64,000 nucleotides of DNA from Pseudomonas lijiangensis (GCF_018968705.1 NZ_CP076668.1:1612001-1676000), one strand, 5' to 3'. Counted from the first letter of the stretch, positions 41,525 to 50,947 are shown. The notes: a model not told the origin generated them from the letters alone. Numbers and translations are program-made.

Positions 41525-42619
41525 CTAACTCACCGATGCCAGGTCGTCGTCTGTCGCTCCTGCCGAGAATGATACGCCGGGTATCGATTCCTGCACTTTG
41601 ACCAGGCTGTCTTCGTAGCCTTCCGGACTTGTACATTGCCAGTGCCAGGCATCGCGCAGCATGGTTTCCAGGCCATACCGGGCGACCCAGCCCAGTTCGT
41701 TGCGCGCCCGTGACGGGTCGGCCCAGCATTGCGCGACATCGCCGGGGCGTCGCTCGCACATCTGCACCGGTACCTTGACGCCGGTGACCCGCTCGAACGT
41801 CTTCACCACTTGCAGCACCGAATAATCGATGCCGGTTCCCAGATTCCAGGCGCGGATTCCGCTGTGGGTGCGCAGGTAGTGCAAGGCATCGAGATGCCCG
41901 GCGACCAGATCCTGGACGTGGATGTAGTCCCGCACGCCGCTGCCGTCCACTGTCGGATAATCCCCGCCATACACCGGCAGCACCGGCAACTTTCCGTCAG
42001 CGACCCGCAGCAGGTAGGGCAGAAGGTTGTTGGGGATTGCGTTGGGCGATTCGCCGATCAGGCCCGAAGGATGAGCGCCCACCGGATTGAAGTAACGCAG
42101 CAGCGCAATGCGCCAGCGTTCATCGGCCCGCGCCAGGCTGCCCAGCACCTGTTCGGCCATGAGCTTCGATTGGCCGTAGGGATTGGTGGGCCGGCCACTG
42201 CGGGCCTGTTCGGCGATGGGCATCTTGCGGCAACCGCCATAGACGGTGGCCGATGAACTGAACACCAGTGTGAAAACACCGGCGGCTGCCATCGCCTGAC
42301 ACAGGTTGATGGTGCCGCTGACATTGGTGTCGTAGTAATGGAGCGGTTTGCGCACGCTTTCGCCTACGGCCTTGAGGCCGGCAAAGTGCAGCACTGCCCG
42401 GATCGGGTAGCGTGAAAACAGCTTGGCAAGCACGCCTCGGTTACGTACATCGCCCTGTACCAGAACAGGACGACGGCCACAGATCTGTTCGATCCGTGTC
42501 AGGGCATGGGGGCTGCTGTTGCAGAAATTGTCCAGAACCAGCACATCTTCGCCTACCTCCAGAAGGGCGAGTACCGCGTGGGCTCCGATGTAACCAGCAC
42601 CACCGGTCACAAGGATCAT
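41525..42619 (-). CDS. galE: UDP-glucose 4-epimerase
   Basis: This 364-residue short-chain dehydrogenase/reductase-type enzyme interconverts UDP-glucose and UDP-galactose. It shows the NAD-binding TGGAGYIGAHAVLALLE at the start, HFAGLKAVGESV, SSSATVYG (catalytic Ser/Thr) and the YxxxK motif in NPYGQSK. It is some 25 residues longer than the usual GalE because of a C-terminal tail of low similarity. It is divergent from the glycosyltransferase-glf cluster, for which it would supply UDP-galactopyranose. Confidence 0.93.
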   Translation of the reverse strand: MILVTGGAGYIGAHAVLALLEVGEDVLVLDNFCNSSPHALTRIEQICGRRPVLVQGDVRNRGVLAKLFSRYPIRAVLHFAGLKAVGESVRKPLHYYDTNVSGTINLCQAMAAAGVFTLVFSSSATVYGGCRKMPIAEQARSGRPTNPYGQSKLMAEQVLGSLARADERWRIALLRYFNPVGAHPSGLIGESPNAIPNNLLPYLLRVADGKLPVLPVYGGDYPTVDGSGVRDYIHVQDLVAGHLDALHYLRTHSGIRAWNLGTGIDYSVLQVVKTFERVTGVKVPVQMCERRPGDVAQCWADPSRARNELGWVARYGLETMLRDAWHWQCTSPEGYEDSLVKVQESIPGVSFSAGATDDDLASVS

Positions 42620-42876
42620 AGAGTCACCTTCGCATGAAATAAGTGGGGTGCGATCGTTGTTGCGCTACTGCGAGGGTCCGCGCGAATGGAATGGATCGCT
42701 TACTTCATAGCGAAAGGCAGTTCCGATCCCCGGTTCCGGGAATTGGCCGGGCGGTCATGTCACTGGTCGGCCATCGAGGTGTGTCGACTGAACGCTCAGC
42801 GCAGCGAACTCGTCCATAACTCTGTGTCGGGCGTCTTGCTCATCGCCACGACATCACTTGCTCTGGAGAGAACCTC

Positions 42877-44046
42877 ATGATTCCAACCCCGGCTGCATAC
42901 CCCGTCGCAGAGCATTTGGCCGAAGGCCATGAAGTTGTTGTCAACATGCGTCCCTTGCTTGTCTGCCTTTCCCATTTACGCTGGGGATTTGTCTACCAGC
43001 GGCCTCAACACCTGATGACGCGCATGGCGCGGCGCTACGATGTACTGTTTTTCGAGGAGCCACTGACAGCCGAGGGGCAGCAGGCTCATCTGCAACTGTT
43101 TCTTCAGTCCAGCGGTGTGACGGTGGCGACGCCCTATCTGCCTGCGGGACTGAATGCCGAGCAGACCGAACAGCAACTTCGCGAACTGCTCGATGACTAC
43201 CTGCTGCGCAATCCACGAGAGGTTTTGCTGCGCTGGTATTTCACCCCCATGAGCCTGGGCTTCAGCGAGCATCTGTCGGCCCGTGGCACTGTCTATGACT
43301 GCATGGACGAACTCTCGGCGTTCAAGGGGGCGCCGCCGCAGTTGCTTGAACGCGAGCAGCGTCTGCTGGCGCTGGCCGATGTGGTGTTCACGGGTGGCGT
43401 CAGCCTGTGGGAGGCCAAGCGTGCCCAGCACGACAATGTCCATGCGATGCCCAGCAGTGTCGATATCGAACATTTCGCCAGTGCCCGACAGGCATTGCCC
43501 GAGCCAGCCGATCAGGCCGGTATCGCTCATCCGCGACTGGGTTTTTTCGGGGTGGTGGACGAGCGTCTCGATCTTGCCCTGCTGGAAGGACTGGCCCGGC
43601 AGCGACCGGACTGGCAGCTGGTGGTCCTGGGGCCTGTAGTCAAGATCGACCCGGCCAGTCTGCCGAGCCTGCCCAACATTCATTACCTGGGCGCCAGGGC
43701 CTACAGCGAATTGCCCGCTTACCTGAGTGGCTGGGACGTGGCGCTGATGCCCTTTGCGCTCAATGACGCCACGCGTTTCATCAGCCCTACCAAGACACCT
43801 GAATACCTTGCAGGTGGCTGCCCGGTGGTGAGTACGCCGATCCGCGATGTGGTGCGCACTTATGGCGCTTTTCCGGTGGTACATATTGCCGAAGATGTCC
43901 CCGGTTTCGTCACTGCCATCGAAGCCGCGCTGATCCAGCGCCAGGATCGTGATGCGTTGTTTCATCTGGCCGATCAGGCCCTGGCCGGTATGAGCTGGGA
44001 TTGCACCTGGACCGCCATGATGGAGCACATCACATGCCTCGCCTGA
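42877..44046 (+). CDS. Glycosyltransferase, family-1-like
   Basis: This 389-residue GT-B-fold protein has WGFVYQRPQHLMTRMARRYD near the N terminus, a common opening of this group. It also has YDCMDELSAFKGAP, VDIEHF and a C-terminal nucleotide-sugar site (ISPTKTPEYLAGGCPVVSTP). GGAG precedes the ATG at 42877. The glf start lies inside its last 13 bases, so the genes are coupled. With galE and glf alongside, UDP-galactofuranose is a plausible donor, but this is inference. An upstream frame at 42686-42880 is not supported. Confidence 0.82.
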   Translation: MIPTPAAYPVAEHLAEGHEVVVNMRPLLVCLSHLRWGFVYQRPQHLMTRMARRYDVLFFEEPLTAEGQQAHLQLFLQSSGVTVATPYLPAGLNAEQTEQQLRELLDDYLLRNPREVLLRWYFTPMSLGFSEHLSARGTVYDCMDELSAFKGAPPQLLEREQRLLALADVVFTGGVSLWEAKRAQHDNVHAMPSSVDIEHFASARQALPEPADQAGIAHPRLGFFGVVDERLDLALLEGLARQRPDWQLVVLGPVVKIDPASLPSLPNIHYLGARAYSELPAYLSGWDVALMPFALNDATRFISPTKTPEYLAGGCPVVSTPIRDVVRTYGAFPVVHIAEDVPGFVTAIEAALIQRQDRDALFHLADQALAGMSWDCTWTAMMEHITCLA

Positions 44047-45236
44047 CACTCGAACAGGCCCGCTACCGTGCCGGGCAATTGCAAGGGGAGGGCGGCGCGC
44101 CCTTCTACGACTATCTCATCGTCGGTGCCGGTTTCGCAGGCAGCGTACTGGCCGAGCGTCTGGCCTGCGGGCTTGGGCTGAAAGTGCTGCTGATCGACCG
44201 ACGCGAACATATCGGCGGCAATGCCTACGATCACCTGGACGAAGCCGGGATCCTGGTGCATCGCTATGGGCCGCATATCTTCCACACCAACGCGCAGCGG
44301 ATTGTCGATTACCTGTCGCGCTTCACCGAATGGCGCCCCTACGAACATCGGGTGCTGGCCAGGGTGCGCGGGCAGCAGGTGCCGGTGCCGATCAACCTGA
44401 CCACGCTCAATCGACTCTATGGCCTGGAGCTGGACGAGGCGGGTGCCGAGCGTTTTCTTGCCGAGCGTGCCGAGCCGGTCGATCCGATACGCAGTGCCGA
44501 GGACGTGGTGGTCGGTCAGGTCGGACGCGAGCTGTACGAGCTGTTCTTTCGCGGCTACACCCGCAAGCAATGGGGGCTCGATCCGGCGCAGCTCGATCGC
44601 TCGGTCACTGCCCGTGTTCCGGCGAGAACCAACGCCGATGACCGCTATTTCACCGATAGCTTCCAGATGATGCCCCGACAGGGTTACACCGCCATGTTCG
44701 AGCGCATGCTGGATCATCCGGGGATCGACATCCTGTTGGGCGTGGACTTCGCCGAGATCGACCGGTTACTGCCTCGTGGTCACTTGGTGTATTGCGGGCC
44801 GGTAGACGAGTATTTCGGCTATTCCCTGGGACGCCTGCCTTACCGTTCCCTGCGCTTCGAGCACCGGACCCTGGCGCAGCAACGCTTTCAGGATGTGGCG
44901 GTGGTCAACTATCCCGATGAAACCGTGCCCCATACTCGCATCACCGAGTACAAGCACCTGACTGGCCAGGAGCATGCGCAAACCAGTGTGACCTACGAAT
45001 ACCCCTGCGCCGAAGGTGATCCCTATTACCCGGTGCCGGCTGCGGAAAATGCCGCGCTGTATCAGCGCTACAAGGCGCTGGCCGAATCCACTGAAGGCGT
45101 GACCTTTCTCGGTCGGCTGGGGACTTACAAGTACTACAACATGGATCAGGTAGTGGGGCAGGCGTTGGCGCTGTATCAACGCATTGCCCAGACCCGCGGC
45201 GCAACGGCCGAGGGCGCGTCCCATGAGTGGGCTTGA
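44034..45236 (+). CDS. glf: UDP-galactopyranose mutase
   Basis: This 400-residue flavoenzyme has the FAD-binding YLIVGAGFAGSVLAERLA, then IGGNAYDHLDEAGILVHRYG, GPHIFHTN and the late TYKYYNMDQVVGQAL. It converts UDP-galactopyranose to UDP-galactofuranose in the cytosol. The start is ATG 44034 with GGAG eight bases upstream. The end overlaps the next gene's start (ATGAGTGGGCTTGA). Galactofuranose is uncommon in bacterial surfaces and points to a dedicated glycan or glycolipid. Confidence 0.93.
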   Translation: MPRLTLEQARYRAGQLQGEGGAPFYDYLIVGAGFAGSVLAERLACGLGLKVLLIDRREHIGGNAYDHLDEAGILVHRYGPHIFHTNAQRIVDYLSRFTEWRPYEHRVLARVRGQQVPVPINLTTLNRLYGLELDEAGAERFLAERAEPVDPIRSAEDVVVGQVGRELYELFFRGYTRKQWGLDPAQLDRSVTARVPARTNADDRYFTDSFQMMPRQGYTAMFERMLDHPGIDILLGVDFAEIDRLLPRGHLVYCGPVDEYFGYSLGRLPYRSLRFEHRTLAQQRFQDVAVVNYPDETVPHTRITEYKHLTGQEHAQTSVTYEYPCAEGDPYYPVPAAENAALYQRYKALAESTEGVTFLGRLGTYKYYNMDQVVGQALALYQRIAQTRGATAEGASHEWA

Positions 45237-46371
45237 ACCGTTCGCCAGTTTTCTCATGGGAGGTTTTGAATGCACCAGCAGCCGTCGCGGTGACGGGAAG
45301 CGTCTGGACCTGATCGCCTCAACCGGACATGACCGCTGGGTTGAACAGGATTATCGACGCCTGGCCGGGTATGGAATGCGCACGGTGCGCGACGGGGTGC
45401 GCTGGCACCTGATCGAACCGCGCCCCGGCCATTACGACTTCAGCAGTCTGGAGCCGCTGTTGCAGGCCGCAGCCATAACCGACACCCAGGTGATCTGGGA
45501 TCTGGGGCATTACGGATACCCCGACGATCTGGATATCTGGCGGCCGGTCTTCGTCGAGCGTTTCGCCCGTATGGCACAGGCGGTGGCCAGACGGGTGCGT
45601 GACTCCAGCGATGACGTGCCGTTCTACTGCCCGATCAACGAGCCGTCTTTCTGGGCCTGGGGCGGTGGCGAGGTGGGCTATTTCTATCCGCTTGGGCATC
45701 GGCGCGGTACCGAACTCAAACACCAGTTGGTGCGGGCAAGTATTGCTGCCATGACCGCCATTCGCGAGGTCGATCCCCGGGCGCGTTTCATTCATGCCGA
45801 TCCGCTGATTCATGTGCGTGCTGCGCGGCAGCGACCGGGCGATGTCGAGGCGGCCGAGGCTTATCGTCTGGCCCAGTACGAAAGCTGGGACCTGATCAGT
45901 GGTCGAAGCTGGCCGGGGCTGGGCGGGCAGAAGGATTTTCTGGATATCCTCGGTGTGAATTTCTATCCGCATAACCAGTGGTATCACGGCGGACCGACGA
46001 TCCTGCTTGGCGAGCCGCACTTTCGACCTCTGGTCGGCATGCTGGTGGAGGTCCATGCCCGTTATGGATGTCCGCTGGTGATCAGCGAAACCGGTGCTGA
46101 AGGGGCCGGGCGCGGGCCGTGGCTGGATTATGTCGGTGAGCAGGTCATCCTGGCGCTGAGCAAAGGGGTCGACCTGCGTGGCCTGTGTCTGTACCCGGTG
46201 CTCGACTATCCCGGCTGGGATGATGACCGACACTGTGACAGCGGTCTGCTCGGCTATGCCGATGCCAGCGGCTTTCGTCCCGAAGACCCGTCGACCCGTG
46301 ATGCTCTGGCCCGGTTTGCGTTGCGACTGGCCGAGGCCCAAGGGCGTATTGCCAAGAGATCGTCATCATGA
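45223..46371 (+). CDS. Glycosidase-like protein, GH-A clan
   Basis: This protein of about 382 residues has a TIM-barrel glycosidase look. The family-1-like acid/base appears in CPINEPSFWAWGG, and a probable nucleophile glutamate in LVISETGAEGAGRG. It lacks a signal peptide, so it acts in the cytosol or is a synthase-like enzyme rather than a secreted hydrolase. It is coupled to glf by a 14-base overlap and to the ABC exporter by ATGA. It could trim or transfer a sugar on the glycan before export. Confidence 0.8.
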   Translation: MSGLEPFASFLMGGFECTSSRRGDGKRLDLIASTGHDRWVEQDYRRLAGYGMRTVRDGVRWHLIEPRPGHYDFSSLEPLLQAAAITDTQVIWDLGHYGYPDDLDIWRPVFVERFARMAQAVARRVRDSSDDVPFYCPINEPSFWAWGGGEVGYFYPLGHRRGTELKHQLVRASIAAMTAIREVDPRARFIHADPLIHVRAARQRPGDVEAAEAYRLAQYESWDLISGRSWPGLGGQKDFLDILGVNFYPHNQWYHGGPTILLGEPHFRPLVGMLVEVHARYGCPLVISETGAEGAGRGPWLDYVGEQVILALSKGVDLRGLCLYPVLDYPGWDDDRHCDSGLLGYADASGFRPEDPSTRDALARFALRLAEAQGRIAKRSSS

Positions 46372-48122
46372 ACATCGCGCAGAGTGTGCCGCCCAACCCC
46401 ACTGCCGGGAGTTTTCTGTGGGGCTACGTCAGGCGTCGGCCATGGGCCTATGGCGGCATGGTCACGCTGGTGATTGCTGCTGCCAGTTGCGCGGTGGCTG
46501 TGCAGTACGGCATGAAGCTGCTGGTCGACAGTATGGGAGACGAGGGGAATCGTTCCGGGGTCTGGTTCGCCTTCGGTTTTTTCATTTTTCTGATCGCTAT
46601 CGAAAACCTGTTCTGGCGCCTTGGCGGCTGGCTGGGCTGTCGTACGGTGGTTGCCAGTTGTGCGGACATGCGGGTGGACCTGTTCAGTCATCTGACCGGA
46701 CACCCGATGCGCTACTTTGCCGAGCATTACGCCGGAGCCCTGGGCAGCCGCATTTCGGCTACCGGTGCGGCGGCGGGGCAGATCTACAGTGCGCTGCTGT
46801 GGAAAATCATTCCACCCTGCGTCGACTTTCTGGGGGCTGTGGTGGTGCTGGCCACGGTGCGTATCCAGATGGCCCTGGCGCTGGTGGCGTTCGTGGTGCT
46901 GGTGGCGGCGATCATCACCTTCTTCGGCATTCGCGGGCGCAGCCGTCATCAGCTTTATGCGGCGCAGGCTGCCAGTGTGGGCGGTGAGCTTGTGGACCTG
47001 GTCAACAACGTCTGGACGATCAAGGCTTTCACGGCACGTGAGCGAGAGCGCCTGCGTCTGGATGCAAAAATCCGCACCGAGGCGCGGGCTCAGAGTCGTA
47101 GCTGGATGTACGTGGAAAAGGCCCGGGTGCTCCATGACCTGTGTCTGGCGAGCATGGCGGGTACCATGCTCGCCTGGTCCATTCTGCTCTGGACGCGCGG
47201 TGCAGTGAGCGTTGGCGATGTGGTGATGGTCAGCGCACTGACGTTCCGTATCCTGCATGGCTCACGGGATCTGGCGCTGGCACTGGTCGAGACCAGTCAG
47301 CACCTGGGCGCCGTCGGTGACACCCTGTCGGTGATTGCCAAACCCTATGAACTCAGCGATACCGAGCAGGACTGGGTGGCGCCATCCGGCACCATCGAGT
47401 TGCAGGATGTCGGCTATGCCTACCCCGGCGGACGCAAAGTCCTGTGCGGGTTGAGCCTGCGCATCGAGCCGGGGCAGCGAGTTGGTATTGTCGGCCCGTC
47501 CGGCGCAGGCAAGACCACGCTGCTGGGGTTGCTGCAACGTCTGGATGACGTCAGTTCGGGAAGTATTCGCATCGATGGTCGCGACCTGAGGCAGATCAGC
47601 CAGGACAGCCTGCGTCGACAGATCGCCGTTGTGCCCCAGGAACCCACTCTTTTCAACCGCAGCATCTACGAAAACATTGCCTACGGACGACCCGAAGCCA
47701 CCCGCGAGGACGTGATCGCGGCAGCTCGCAGTGCCTATTGTCACGAGTTCATCGACCAGTTGCCCCATGGCTATGAAACCCTGGTGGGCGAGCGGGGCGT
47801 GATGCTTTCCGGTGGCCAGCGTCAGCGCCTCGGTATTGCCCGGGCCTTTCTCAAGAACGCTCCGATTCTGTTGCTCGACGAAGCCACCGCTGCTCTGGAT
47901 TCAGGCTCCGAAGCCATTATCCAGTCGGCGCTCGGCAGCCTGATGCGCGGTCGCACAGTATTGGCCATCGCCCATCGGCTCACCACACTCAGCGCGTTCG
48001 ACCGGGTGCTGGTGATGCAGCAGGGCAGCATCGTCGAAGACGGCCCGCCCGAGCGGTTGCGCAGCGCGGGCGGGCTGTTTCAGACACTCTGGCAGGCCCA
48101 GGAAATGGGGCGTCAGGATTGA
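46368..48122 (+). CDS. ABC exporter, fused membrane and ATPase domains
   Basis: This 584-residue half-transporter has six TM helices over about residues 20-310 and a C-terminal nucleotide-binding domain. Walker A is GPSGAGKTTLLGLLQRL, the signature LSGGQRQRLGIARAFL and Walker B ILLLDEATAALDSGS, with the H-loop IAHRLTTL. It resembles lipid and glycan exporters of the MsbA/lipid-flippase type and would work as a homodimer. It is the last gene of the glf cluster and is the likely exporter of its product. Confidence 0.9.
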   Translation: MNIAQSVPPNPTAGSFLWGYVRRRPWAYGGMVTLVIAAASCAVAVQYGMKLLVDSMGDEGNRSGVWFAFGFFIFLIAIENLFWRLGGWLGCRTVVASCADMRVDLFSHLTGHPMRYFAEHYAGALGSRISATGAAAGQIYSALLWKIIPPCVDFLGAVVVLATVRIQMALALVAFVVLVAAIITFFGIRGRSRHQLYAAQAASVGGELVDLVNNVWTIKAFTARERERLRLDAKIRTEARAQSRSWMYVEKARVLHDLCLASMAGTMLAWSILLWTRGAVSVGDVVMVSALTFRILHGSRDLALALVETSQHLGAVGDTLSVIAKPYELSDTEQDWVAPSGTIELQDVGYAYPGGRKVLCGLSLRIEPGQRVGIVGPSGAGKTTLLGLLQRLDDVSSGSIRIDGRDLRQISQDSLRRQIAVVPQEPTLFNRSIYENIAYGRPEATREDVIAAARSAYCHEFIDQLPHGYETLVGERGVMLSGGQRQRLGIARAFLKNAPILLLDEATAALDSGSEAIIQSALGSLMRGRTVLAIAHRLTTLSAFDRVLVMQQGSIVEDGPPERLRSAGGLFQTLWQAQEMGRQD

Positions 48123-48132
48123 TGTGGATGGA

Positions 48133-48297
48133 TCAAGGCGAAATCGGATCGCTGGCGGGGAATGTCTCCTCGAGGGCGTGATCGATCTTCTCCTCGTCCG
48201 GTTGTTCAGGCTCGTTCTGAGTGGGCTCGTTGTCCAGATCGCCTTCGGTTTCGGATTGATCGGGTGCGCTTGGGGTATTGTGCAGGGACGTTTTCAT
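48133..48297 (-). CDS. Small acidic protein, 54 aa
   Basis: The complement strand carries a 54-codon frame from ATG (48297) to TGA (48133-48135), with GAGGT in front of the start. The product begins MKTSLHNTPSAPDQ, is very acidic in the middle (NEPTQNEPEQPDEEK) and ends DHALEETFPASDPISP. This ALEETFPASDP ending is a recurring motif of small proteobacterial proteins of unknown function. A plus-strand frame over the same bases (48124-48396) is judged a shadow. Confidence 0.75.
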   Translation of the reverse strand: MKTSLHNTPSAPDQSETEGDLDNEPTQNEPEQPDEEKIDHALEETFPASDPISP

Positions 48298-48505
48298 AGG
48301 TTTACCTCGGGTTGGGGTTTACCTGAGTTGAGGGTGCTGCCGGGGGAATGTTCAGTGGGAATGACGGGCGGAGGCGGGTTTAATCGGTTGAACTGATAGT
48401 GACTATCACAAACCGGGGATTCTATTCCCTGTAATAAATATGGAAAATGGCGCGTATTGGACCTACGGCTCGATGAGCTGTTTTCTTATTTCAGGACTCC
48501 CACCG

Positions 48506-48847
48506 ATGCGTCTTTCACTTTTTCCGGCCATGACCGTTGTTTTTGCGTTGTTGAGTGGCTGCGTTTCTGCACCGAATCAACCGACACGTATCTTGCAGAC
48601 CAGCAAGAACCCCGATGAATACGTGCAGTGCGCAATGCCCAAACTGCAGGAGCACTCACTGAACCCGGTGCTGTCCCAATCCCAGCGACACTACAAGATC
48701 ATCGTCTCCAGCCCGGTGGCGTCCGACAATATCCTTGAGGTCTACAAGGCTCCGGCAGGTGGAAAAGTGTTTTTGTATGAGCGCCAGTTATCGGCATCGT
48801 CGCTCATTACCTCCAGATTCGAACGGGCGGCGAAGGAGTGTTTGTGA
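48506..48847 (+). CDS. Small lipoprotein, uncharacterised
   Basis: The 113-residue product starts MRLSLFPAMTVVFALLSGC, a lipoprotein signal with the lipobox LLSGC, so the mature protein begins at Cys 19 and should be anchored in the outer or inner membrane. The rest (KNPDEYVQCAMPKLQEHSLN and onwards) has no recognised domain. AGGA lies before the ATG at 48506; the frame is open 66 bases further upstream without a site. Confidence 0.8.
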   Translation: MRLSLFPAMTVVFALLSGCVSAPNQPTRILQTSKNPDEYVQCAMPKLQEHSLNPVLSQSQRHYKIIVSSPVASDNILEVYKAPAGGKVFLYERQLSASSLITSRFERAAKECL

Positions 48848-48896
48848 AGCAGCAGATCAACGACTTCGAACGTCGTCGGGCCCGGCTGGTTTCTGT

Positions 48897-48934
48897 GTAG
48901 GAGCGAATTCATTCGCGAATAAATTCGCTCCTAC
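48897..48934. repeat. REP palindrome
   Basis: GTAGGAGCGAATT and AATTCGCTCCTAC form a 13-bp stem around CATTCGCGAATA. It lies between the lipoprotein gene and the YqaA-like gene. Confidence 0.8.
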
Positions 48935-48966
48935 AGCAGCACCTGCAATTCTGAAGGTATGACTCG

Positions 48967-49407
48967 ATGTTCGAGCTGACAAGCTATCTGGGCTTATTTG
49001 CGGTGGCGTTCGGAGCTGCCACGCTGTTGCCGCTGCAATCGGAAGCCGTGCTGGTCGGCATGCTGCTTTCGGAGCGCTATGCGACGGTTCTGCTCCTGCT
49101 GGTTGCCACCTCGGGAAATGTCCTGGGATCGGCCGTGAACTGGTATCTGGGTCGTTCCATCGAGCACTTTCGGCACCGTCGCTGGTTTCCGGTCAGTGAG
49201 CGCCATCTGGACAAGGCCCAGCATACTTACAGACGTTACGGACGCTGGGCACTGCTGTTCAGTTGGGTGCCGATCATCGGCGACCCCATCACCATGATCG
49301 CAGGCGTCATGCGCGAACCGTTCTGGAGTTTTCTGCTGATCGTCACACTTGCGAAAGGGCTGCGCTACCTTGTGCTGACCGCGATGACGCTGGGGTGGAT
49401 GGCATAG
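48967..49407 (+). CDS. YqaA-like inner-membrane protein (DedA superfamily)
   Basis: This 146-residue protein has four hydrophobic segments and resembles the YqaA group of the DedA/SNARE-associated superfamily: LGLFAVAFGAATLLPLQSEA, then VATSGNVLGSAVNWYLGR and FSWVPIIGDPITMIAGVMRE. DedA proteins are thought to move lipids; the substrate here is unknown. Confidence 0.85.
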   Translation: MFELTSYLGLFAVAFGAATLLPLQSEAVLVGMLLSERYATVLLLLVATSGNVLGSAVNWYLGRSIEHFRHRRWFPVSERHLDKAQHTYRRYGRWALLFSWVPIIGDPITMIAGVMREPFWSFLLIVTLAKGLRYLVLTAMTLGWMA

Positions 49408-49464
49408 ATGCCCAGAACGGATGATCTGCATGGCGAGCCAGATCATCAGAGCGTCTGAAACCTC

Positions 49465-49869
49465 TCAGCCCTCGACCGCTTCCGGAACCCTGGCAATTAC
49501 CTTGATCTCGAATTCAAATCCATACAGCCAGGTGACGCCCACTCCGGTCAGTGTCGGATAGGGTGCCTGCCCCCAGAACTCCGGCAGGACTTTCCAGATC
49601 CTTTCAAACTTTGATTCGGGGTCGACGATGAAAATGGTGACATCGACCACGTCATCGAAGGTGCAGCCTGCTCCCTTGAGGATGGCGTTGAGGTTGTTGA
49701 AGGCTGTCCTGACCTGTACCTCCAGATCCTGCTCGGGCGAGCCGTCTTCCTTGCTGCCTACCTGGCCGGAAACGAACAGGAAGCCATTGGAGCGAATCGC
49801 AGGTGAATAGCGATTGCGCTCGTAAAGTTCGAGGCGTCCGGCGGGGAAAACTACATCACGCTTTGTCAT
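49465..49869 (-). CDS. RidA-family protein, Arg-less subgroup
   Basis: The 134 residues fit the RidA/YjgF fold, with FLFVSGQVG and DVVDVTIFIVDP. RidA proteins usually deaminate reactive enamines using an Arg in P-A-R-x-x-V. Here that stretch reads PYPTLTGVGVTWL, so the Arg is missing, as in RidA relatives that have other or unknown roles. It is divergent from a LysR gene 142 bases away, and that LysR may regulate it. Confidence 0.85.
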   Translation of the reverse strand: MTKRDVVFPAGRLELYERNRYSPAIRSNGFLFVSGQVGSKEDGSPEQDLEVQVRTAFNNLNAILKGAGCTFDDVVDVTIFIVDPESKFERIWKVLPEFWGQAPYPTLTGVGVTWLYGFEFEIKVIARVPEAVEG

Positions 49870-50011
49870 GGTTGATCTCCATCGACAGGTCGGGGCGACC
49901 GGTCATTAACGATGGAAGAACTCTAAGGGCTTGTATCCGGCCGATAAACGAGCAACTGTAGCTATCACTGTTTGTAAAAACCAAACAATCCAGCAGCTAT
50001 CCGGGGTGGAA

Positions 50012-50932
50012 ATGGACCGTTTCGATGCGATGCAGGCATTTGCACGAGTGGTAGAGGCGGGCAGCTTCACCAGGGCGGCCGAAACCCTGCACATGAGCAA
50101 GACCACGGTGACGCAACTGGTCCAGCAACTGGAGGCCCGCTTGCGGGTCAAGTTGCTCAACCGGACGACGCGCAAGGTCAATGTCACGGCCGATGGCGCG
50201 GCTTATTACGAGCGGGTGGTCAGGCTGCTGGCGGATCTGGACGATGCCGAGACCAGCCTTTCCAGCGCCTCGGCATTGCCCAGAGGACGGCTGCGAGTGG
50301 ATGTGCCCAGCCCGTTTGCCAGTACGATTCTGATGCCGGCCCTGCCGGATTTTCATGCCCGATACCCGGATATCCAGATCGACATGGGCGTCAGCGATCG
50401 TATCGTGGATGTGATCGGTGAGAATGTGGATTGCGTGGTTCGCGGCGGCGAGTTGACCGACCAGTCGCTGATGGCCCGGCGTGTGGGTGATCTCAGGCTT
50501 GGCGTGTATGCGGCACCAAGTTATCTGGAACGGATCGGCACACCTTCGCATCCGCGAGAGCTGGAAGATTCCCATCACCGCATCGTCGGTTTCCTGTGGG
50601 CGCGTACCGGCAAGGCCTTGCCTTATGCCATGCAGCGCGATGGAGAGAGTCTTCAGGTACACGGGCGTTACGTGCTGGCGGTGGACGATGGCAATGCCTA
50701 CCTGGCTGCAGGTCTGGCTGGCATGGGCGTCTTGTGGGTGCCGGACTATATGGCCAAACCCCATCTTGAGCGTGGTGATCTGGTGCCGCTGTTCAGGGAT
50801 TGGCGCATGGACACGATGCCGATGTACGTGGCCTTTGCGCCGAACCGGCATATCAGCCTCAAGCTGCGGGTCTTCATCGACTGGGTCGCTGAACTGATGA
50901 CGCAGCATGCGCCTGTGATTGATAGGCGTTAA
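50012..50932 (+). CDS. LysR-family transcription regulator
   Basis: This regulator of about 306 residues has an N-terminal winged helix-turn-helix (FARVVEAGSFTRAAETLHMSK, then TVTQLVQQLEARL) and a periplasmic-binding-like effector domain. ATG 50012 gives the family start MDRFDAMQAF; the longer open frame is unlikely. It is divergent from the RidA-like gene and is the natural candidate to control it from the shared region 49870-50011. Confidence 0.9.
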   Translation: MDRFDAMQAFARVVEAGSFTRAAETLHMSKTTVTQLVQQLEARLRVKLLNRTTRKVNVTADGAAYYERVVRLLADLDDAETSLSSASALPRGRLRVDVPSPFASTILMPALPDFHARYPDIQIDMGVSDRIVDVIGENVDCVVRGGELTDQSLMARRVGDLRLGVYAAPSYLERIGTPSHPRELEDSHHRIVGFLWARTGKALPYAMQRDGESLQVHGRYVLAVDDGNAYLAAGLAGMGVLWVPDYMAKPHLERGDLVPLFRDWRMDTMPMYVAFAPNRHISLKLRVFIDWVAELMTQHAPVIDRR

Positions 50933-50947
50933 GGTTGAGCCGGGGTG

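Noticed and set aside
42686..42880. 64-codon frame before the glycosyltransferase
   Set aside because: No ribosome-binding site and no recognisable motif. It fills the promoter region between divergent galE and the cluster.
48124..48396. 90-codon plus-strand frame
   Set aside because: The complementary strand encodes a better-supported 54-residue protein with a known motif and a ribosome site.
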